Positions 61,361 to 64,000 of a stretch of 64,000 nucleotides of DNA are shown one piece after another. Source of the stretch: Microvirga lupini. Lineage in GTDB: Bacteria; Pseudomonadota; Alphaproteobacteria; Rhizobiales; Beijerinckiaceae. The stretch's first letter is position 1. Every line of letters begins with the position of its first letter. The stretch covers positions 682,066 to 746,065 of the forward strand of contig NZ_JACHWB010000003.1 in the NCBI RefSeq assembly GCF_014191055.1, in the 5' to 3' direction. The notes beneath the pieces were generated by a model, which was not told the DNA's origin, made no database searches, and saw nothing but the letters and a program-made list of their open reading frames with translations. The position numbers and the translations under genes are program-made.

Positions 61361-62530
61361 ATGTCCTCGCGCAATCTGATCCTGATCCTCGCCACCAGCG
61401 GCTTTGCCAGCACCTTTTCCGGCCGCGCGGTCGAACCCATGGTCGGCGTCATCGCCCGGGACTTGAGCTCCGCGCCGCAGACCATCGCGCTGCTCTCAGC
61501 CGCCTTCGCGCTGCCCTACGCCTTCATCCAGCCGATTCTGGGCCCCATCGGAGATGCGCTGGGCAAGGAGAGCGTCATGAAAGTGGCGCTGGCTCTGCTC
61601 TTCCTGGCCCTGGCCTGCTCCATCTTCGCGCCGAATGCCGAAACGCTCTTCACTCTTCGCGTCATTGCTGGCGCGGCAGCCGGCGGATCCATCCCGGTTT
61701 CCCTGGCGCTGATCGGCGACCGGGTTGAAATGGCCCAACGTCAGGTGGCCTTGAGCCGCTACATGGTCGCCGTCATCATCGGTCAGCTGGCGGGATCCTC
61801 CCTTGCAGGGCTGATGGCAGAATGGGTTGGATGGCGTGGCGTCTTTACATGTTCGACCCTCATGGTGGCTTTGTCCTTGGCAACCATCGTCTTAGGCTTC
61901 CGAAACGCGCCGCCGGGCGGTCAGTTCGATATGAGAAGCGCTCTTTTGCGCTACCGGGACATTCTCTCCAACCCACGCGCACTGACCCTGTTCAGCCTCG
62001 TCTTCGTGGAGGGCATCGCGGTCTTCGGGATCTTTCCCTATATAGCGCCGCTGCTCGAGGAGCGCGGCGGAGGCGGGGCGGCGGAAGCCGGCTTCGCCAT
62101 CGGCGGATTTGCCGTCGGTGGCCTTGTCTATTCCGTCCTGGTGACCTGGATGCTCAGGCGTATGGGCATCGGCAAGATCCTCCTGGGCGGAGGTTTCTTT
62201 GCCGGTGCCGCGCTGGTGATTCTGGGCCTGGGCGGAGACTGGAAGCTCGATGCGGCGGCCCTGGTGCTCATGGGCCTCGGCTTCTACATGCTCCACAACA
62301 CCTTCCAGGCTCAGGTGACGGAGGTGGCTCCAGGCGCCCGAGCGTCGGCCGTGGCGCTTCATGCGTTTTCGTTCTTCTGTGGTCAGGCCTTGGGCGTCGT
62401 CCTGATGGGACTCGGCCTGCGTAACATCGGGCTGACGGGGGCGACATCTGGTGCCGCCCTCGTCATCCTCGGCGTCGGCCTCACGGCATCCATCGTCCTG
62501 ACGCGGCAGGCGGCTCAGCGGGCGCGATAG
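61361..62530 (+). CDS. MFS transporter
   Basis: This is a 389-aa inner-membrane protein of the major facilitator superfamily with about 12 helices. The conserved loop 2-3 motif appears as [20 protein letters not shown], and helix 5 contains [20 protein letters not shown], a motif C-like sequence typical of drug/H+ antiporters. The substrate is unknown; a multidrug or sugar efflux role is possible by family. It starts 109 bp after kdsA, and its 3' end overlaps the convergent queF by 16 bp. Confidence 0.85.
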   Translation: MSSRNLILILATSGFASTFSGRAVEPMVGVIARDLSSAPQTIALLSAAFALPYAFIQPILGPIGDALGKESVMKVALALLFLALACSIFAPNAETLFTLRVIAGAAAGGSIPVSLALIGDRVEMAQRQVALSRYMVAVIIGQLAGSSLAGLMAEWVGWRGVFTCSTLMVALSLATIVLGFRNAPPGGQFDMRSALLRYRDILSNPRALTLFSLVFVEGIAVFGIFPYIAPLLEERGGGGAAEAGFAIGGFAVGGLVYSVLVTWMLRRMGIGKILLGGGFFAGAALVILGLGGDWKLDAAALVLMGLGFYMLHNTFQAQVTEVAPGARASAVALHAFSFFCGQALGVVLMGLGLRNIGLTGATSGAALVILGVGLTASIVLTRQAAQRAR

Positions 62531-62964
62531 GGAGCAACGCCCTGGTCCGGGAGCCAAAGGTTCTTCGGCAGCTCACCGGTCTGCCAGAACACGTCGATCG
62601 GGATGCCGCCGCGCGGGTACCAGTAACCGCCGATGCGCAGATATCGGGGCTCCAGCAGATCCGCCAAACGCTTGCCGATGGCGACCGTGCAATCCTCATG
62701 GAAGGCGCCGTGGTTGCGGAAGCTGTGCATGTAGAGCTTCAGCGACTTCGATTCGACGAGCCAGGGTCCTGGCACGTAGTCGATCACCAGAATGGCGAAA
62801 TCCGGCTGGCCCGTCACCGGACAGAGCGAGGTGAATTCCGGCACTGTGAAGCGAGCCAGATAGTCGGTGTCGGGATGCGGGTTCGGCACCCGGTCGAGCT
62901 GCGCCGTCTCGGGTGAATCGGGGAGGGCGCTTGCCTGACCGAGCTGGAGAGTGGTTTCTGTCAT
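62515..62964 (-). CDS. queF: NADPH-dependent 7-cyano-7-deazaguanine reductase
   Basis: This enzyme reduces preQ0 to preQ1 in queuosine biosynthesis. The 149-aa tunnel-fold protein has the nucleophile Cys48 in [14 protein letters not shown] with Asp55, the [20 protein letters not shown] motif and the [18 protein letters not shown] region with His and Glu-type ligands. It is the short unimodular type found in many alphaproteobacteria. It is divergent from eno (144 bp apart) and convergent with the MFS gene. I see no preQ1 riboswitch upstream. Confidence 0.95.
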   Translation of the reverse strand: MTETTLQLGQASALPDSPETAQLDRVPNPHPDTDYLARFTVPEFTSLCPVTGQPDFAILVIDYVPGPWLVESKSLKLYMHSFRNHGAFHEDCTVAIGKRLADLLEPRYLRIGGYWYPRGGIPIDVFWQTGELPKNLWLPDQGVAPYRAR

Positions 62965-63051
62965 ATGATTTCGCCTTGGATCGAGGGGATGAAGCTCTTG
63001 CCGTCCTTGCTCACCTGGGTATTTCGGTCAATAAGCCAATCCATGACTTGA

Positions 63052-64000
<949 letters not shown>

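Overview
The window reads as chromosomal DNA of an alphaproteobacterium of the order Hyphomicrobiales (Rhizobiales). The gene content and order fit Methylobacteriaceae, perhaps Microvirga-like, but that genus-level guess is inference. The reasons are the high G+C, the short ProRS without an editing insertion, the single LolC/E-type permease, the direct-repeat LexA box GAAC-N7-GAAC, LpxI in the lipid A block, and the long collinear run rpsB-tsf-pyrH-frr-uppS-cdsA-dxr-rseP-bamA-lpxD-fabZ-lpxA-lpxI-lpxB-gltA-gltX-comEC-lexA.

Layout. 1-4.2 kb: the 3' end of nuoN, then birA, rnj, methylmalonyl-CoA epimerase and a DUF1467 membrane protein. 4.2-11.9 kb: a 0.5-kb non-coding gap, then proS, lolC/E, lolD, a 33-codon membrane micro-gene and dnaE. 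12-27 kb: translation genes (rpsB, tsf, pyrH, frr), then isoprenoid, phospholipid and envelope genes (uppS, cdsA, dxr, rseP, bamA, lpxD, fabZ, lpxA, lpxI, lpxB). 27-33 kb: gltA and gltX on the minus strand, comEC on the plus strand, and lexA convergent with and overlapping comEC. 33.1-47.5 kb: an accessory island of four RTX/cadherin-type secreted proteins (476, 2177, 1226 and 435 aa) with more A+T-rich spacers. 47.5-55.2 kb: a minus-strand run moeA-moaC-trpC-trpD-trpG-trpE-ppiD-like. 55.3-64 kb: tpiA, secG, pyrG, a VOC protein, a DUF350 membrane protein, a small HTH regulator, kdsA, an MFS transporter, queF, and the 5' part of eno.

The core genes serve translation, outer-membrane assembly (BamA, the Lol exporter, the Lpx pathway, KdsA), tryptophan and molybdenum-cofactor synthesis, and central metabolism. 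The island is the main accessory element. It lies between lexA and moeA, which I recall as adjacent in many Rhizobiales. No type I secretion ABC transporter or membrane-fusion protein is encoded here, so export would need a system elsewhere in the genome.

The most interesting signal is a pair of tandem LexA-type boxes (GAAC-N7-GAAC, twice, 6 bp apart) just upstream of the unlabelled 33-aa single-membrane-span gene between lolD and dnaE. The same box type occurs in the lexA promoter. This looks like an SOS-induced membrane micropeptide, by analogy with Caulobacter SidA.
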